From: Candidatus Rokuibacteriota bacterium
GTDB taxonomy: Bacteria; Methylomirabilota; Methylomirabilia; Rokubacteriales; CSP1-6
Length of the DNA: 64,000 nt
Assembly (NCBI GenBank): GCA_003221695.1
Contig: QHSX01000061.1
Coordinates: 20,699 to 84,698 of the forward strand
Reading direction: 5' to 3'
Below, piece by piece: positions 63,855 through 64,000 of this stretch. Position numbers and translations under genes: made by a program. The notes beneath the pieces were generated by a model. That model was not told the origin of the DNA, did no database searches, and saw nothing but the letters and a program-made list of their open reading frames with translations. Numbering within the stretch: the stretch's first letter is position 1; each line of letters starts with the position of its first letter.

Positions 63855-64000
63855 TCACTTCTTCGGCCCGAGCGGGTCCCCGGTGTCGGGGAGGCAGACG
63901 TACATCGTGGGGGGCCGCGGGAGGACGCCCTGATCGCGCAGTTTCTTCTCCTGCGCCTCTTGCTGCGTCAAGGCCCATGTCCGTCCGCGGTCGCATTCCG
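63855..64000 (-). CDS. C-terminal end of a hypothetical protein (5' end outside window)
   Basis: The minus strand is open from the window edge to TGA 63855-63857 and gives about 47 residues ending in LPDTGDPLGPKK, with LTQQEAQEKKLRDQGVLPRP before it. It is helical, then Pro-rich, and has one Cys in MYVCLPDTG. The length is too small for a family call. A terminator-like hairpin lies about 175 bases beyond its stop. Confidence 0.5.
   Translation of the reverse strand, partial: ECDRGRTWALTQQEAQEKKLRDQGVLPRPPTMYVCLPDTGDPLGPKK

Overview
The window is uniformly GC-rich and almost fully coding, with many ATGA/GTGA stop-start overlaps. The gene content is typical of a soil or groundwater heterotroph: many substrate-binding proteins, CoA-transferase and SDR genes, DUF1800/DUF1501 proteins, an A-type cytochrome c oxidase and a CydA-like protein. 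I infer a Candidatus Rokubacteria/Methylomirabilota (NC10)-like bacterium, but no marker gene in the window proves this. I found no tRNA, rRNA, CRISPR array, prophage or insertion sequence.

Layout. 1-3.4 kb: a DUF1800/DUF1501 pair and a small secreted protein. 3.5-6 kb: enoyl-CoA hydratase-like protein, CaiB-type CoA-transferase, BamE-like lipoprotein and a 4-oxalocrotonate tautomerase-like protein. 6-11.4 kb: a complete five-gene peptide-type ABC importer behind a clear sigma70 promoter. 11.4-23 kb (minus): a tight ten-gene run with an ABC_sub_bind protein, a dCache/GAF histidine kinase, four tandem paralogous NMT1-like periplasmic binding proteins, a SCO1-like protein, a second histidine kinase, a single-domain receiver and a receiver-nucleotide cyclase. 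It has no ABC permease or ATPase and reads as a signalling operon. 23-25 kb: a row of decayed ABC_sub_bind genes. 25.2-30.4 kb: a frameshifted small gene with a palindromic promoter, a low-molecular-weight phosphatase, two SDRs, an HpcH/HpaI aldolase, a Fe-S RecB-like nuclease and a redoxin gene with an in-frame TGA at the active-site cysteine position. That TGA is followed by a bacterial SECIS-like hairpin, so the gene is a strong selenoprotein candidate.

30.4-36.5 kb: GlcG-like protein, squalene/phytoene synthase-like protein, a Lys/Ala-rich basic protein, an M23 peptidase, a PAC2 protein, small secreted proteins and an Mrp-like ATPase. 36.5-53.3 kb (minus): a respiratory cluster of about 17 genes. 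It runs from a CydA-like protein through three c-type cytochromes, a cupredoxin-like protein, oxidase subunits II and I, heme A synthase, heme O synthase, a 29-residue membrane peptide, two subunit III proteins, subunit IV, DUF983 and a second cupredoxin-like protein. It ends with a very unusual universal-stress/PCP_red/rubredoxin-like fusion and a radical SAM protein that also carries PCP_red. The heme A synthase gene ends in an 81-bp tandem repeat that replaces its last helix. 53.4-60.7 kb (plus): a proteostasis block, ftsH-degP/htrA-dnaJ-like-clpB. 60.7-64 kb: an MFS transporter, a MaoC hydratase, small secreted proteins and a frameshifted gene.

Main leads: (1) the UGA-containing redoxin, (2) the four-binding-protein two-kinase operon, (3) the stress-protein/PCP_red fusion next to the oxidase genes, and (4) the CydA-like/cytochrome c module as a possible quinol-to-cytochrome c route.
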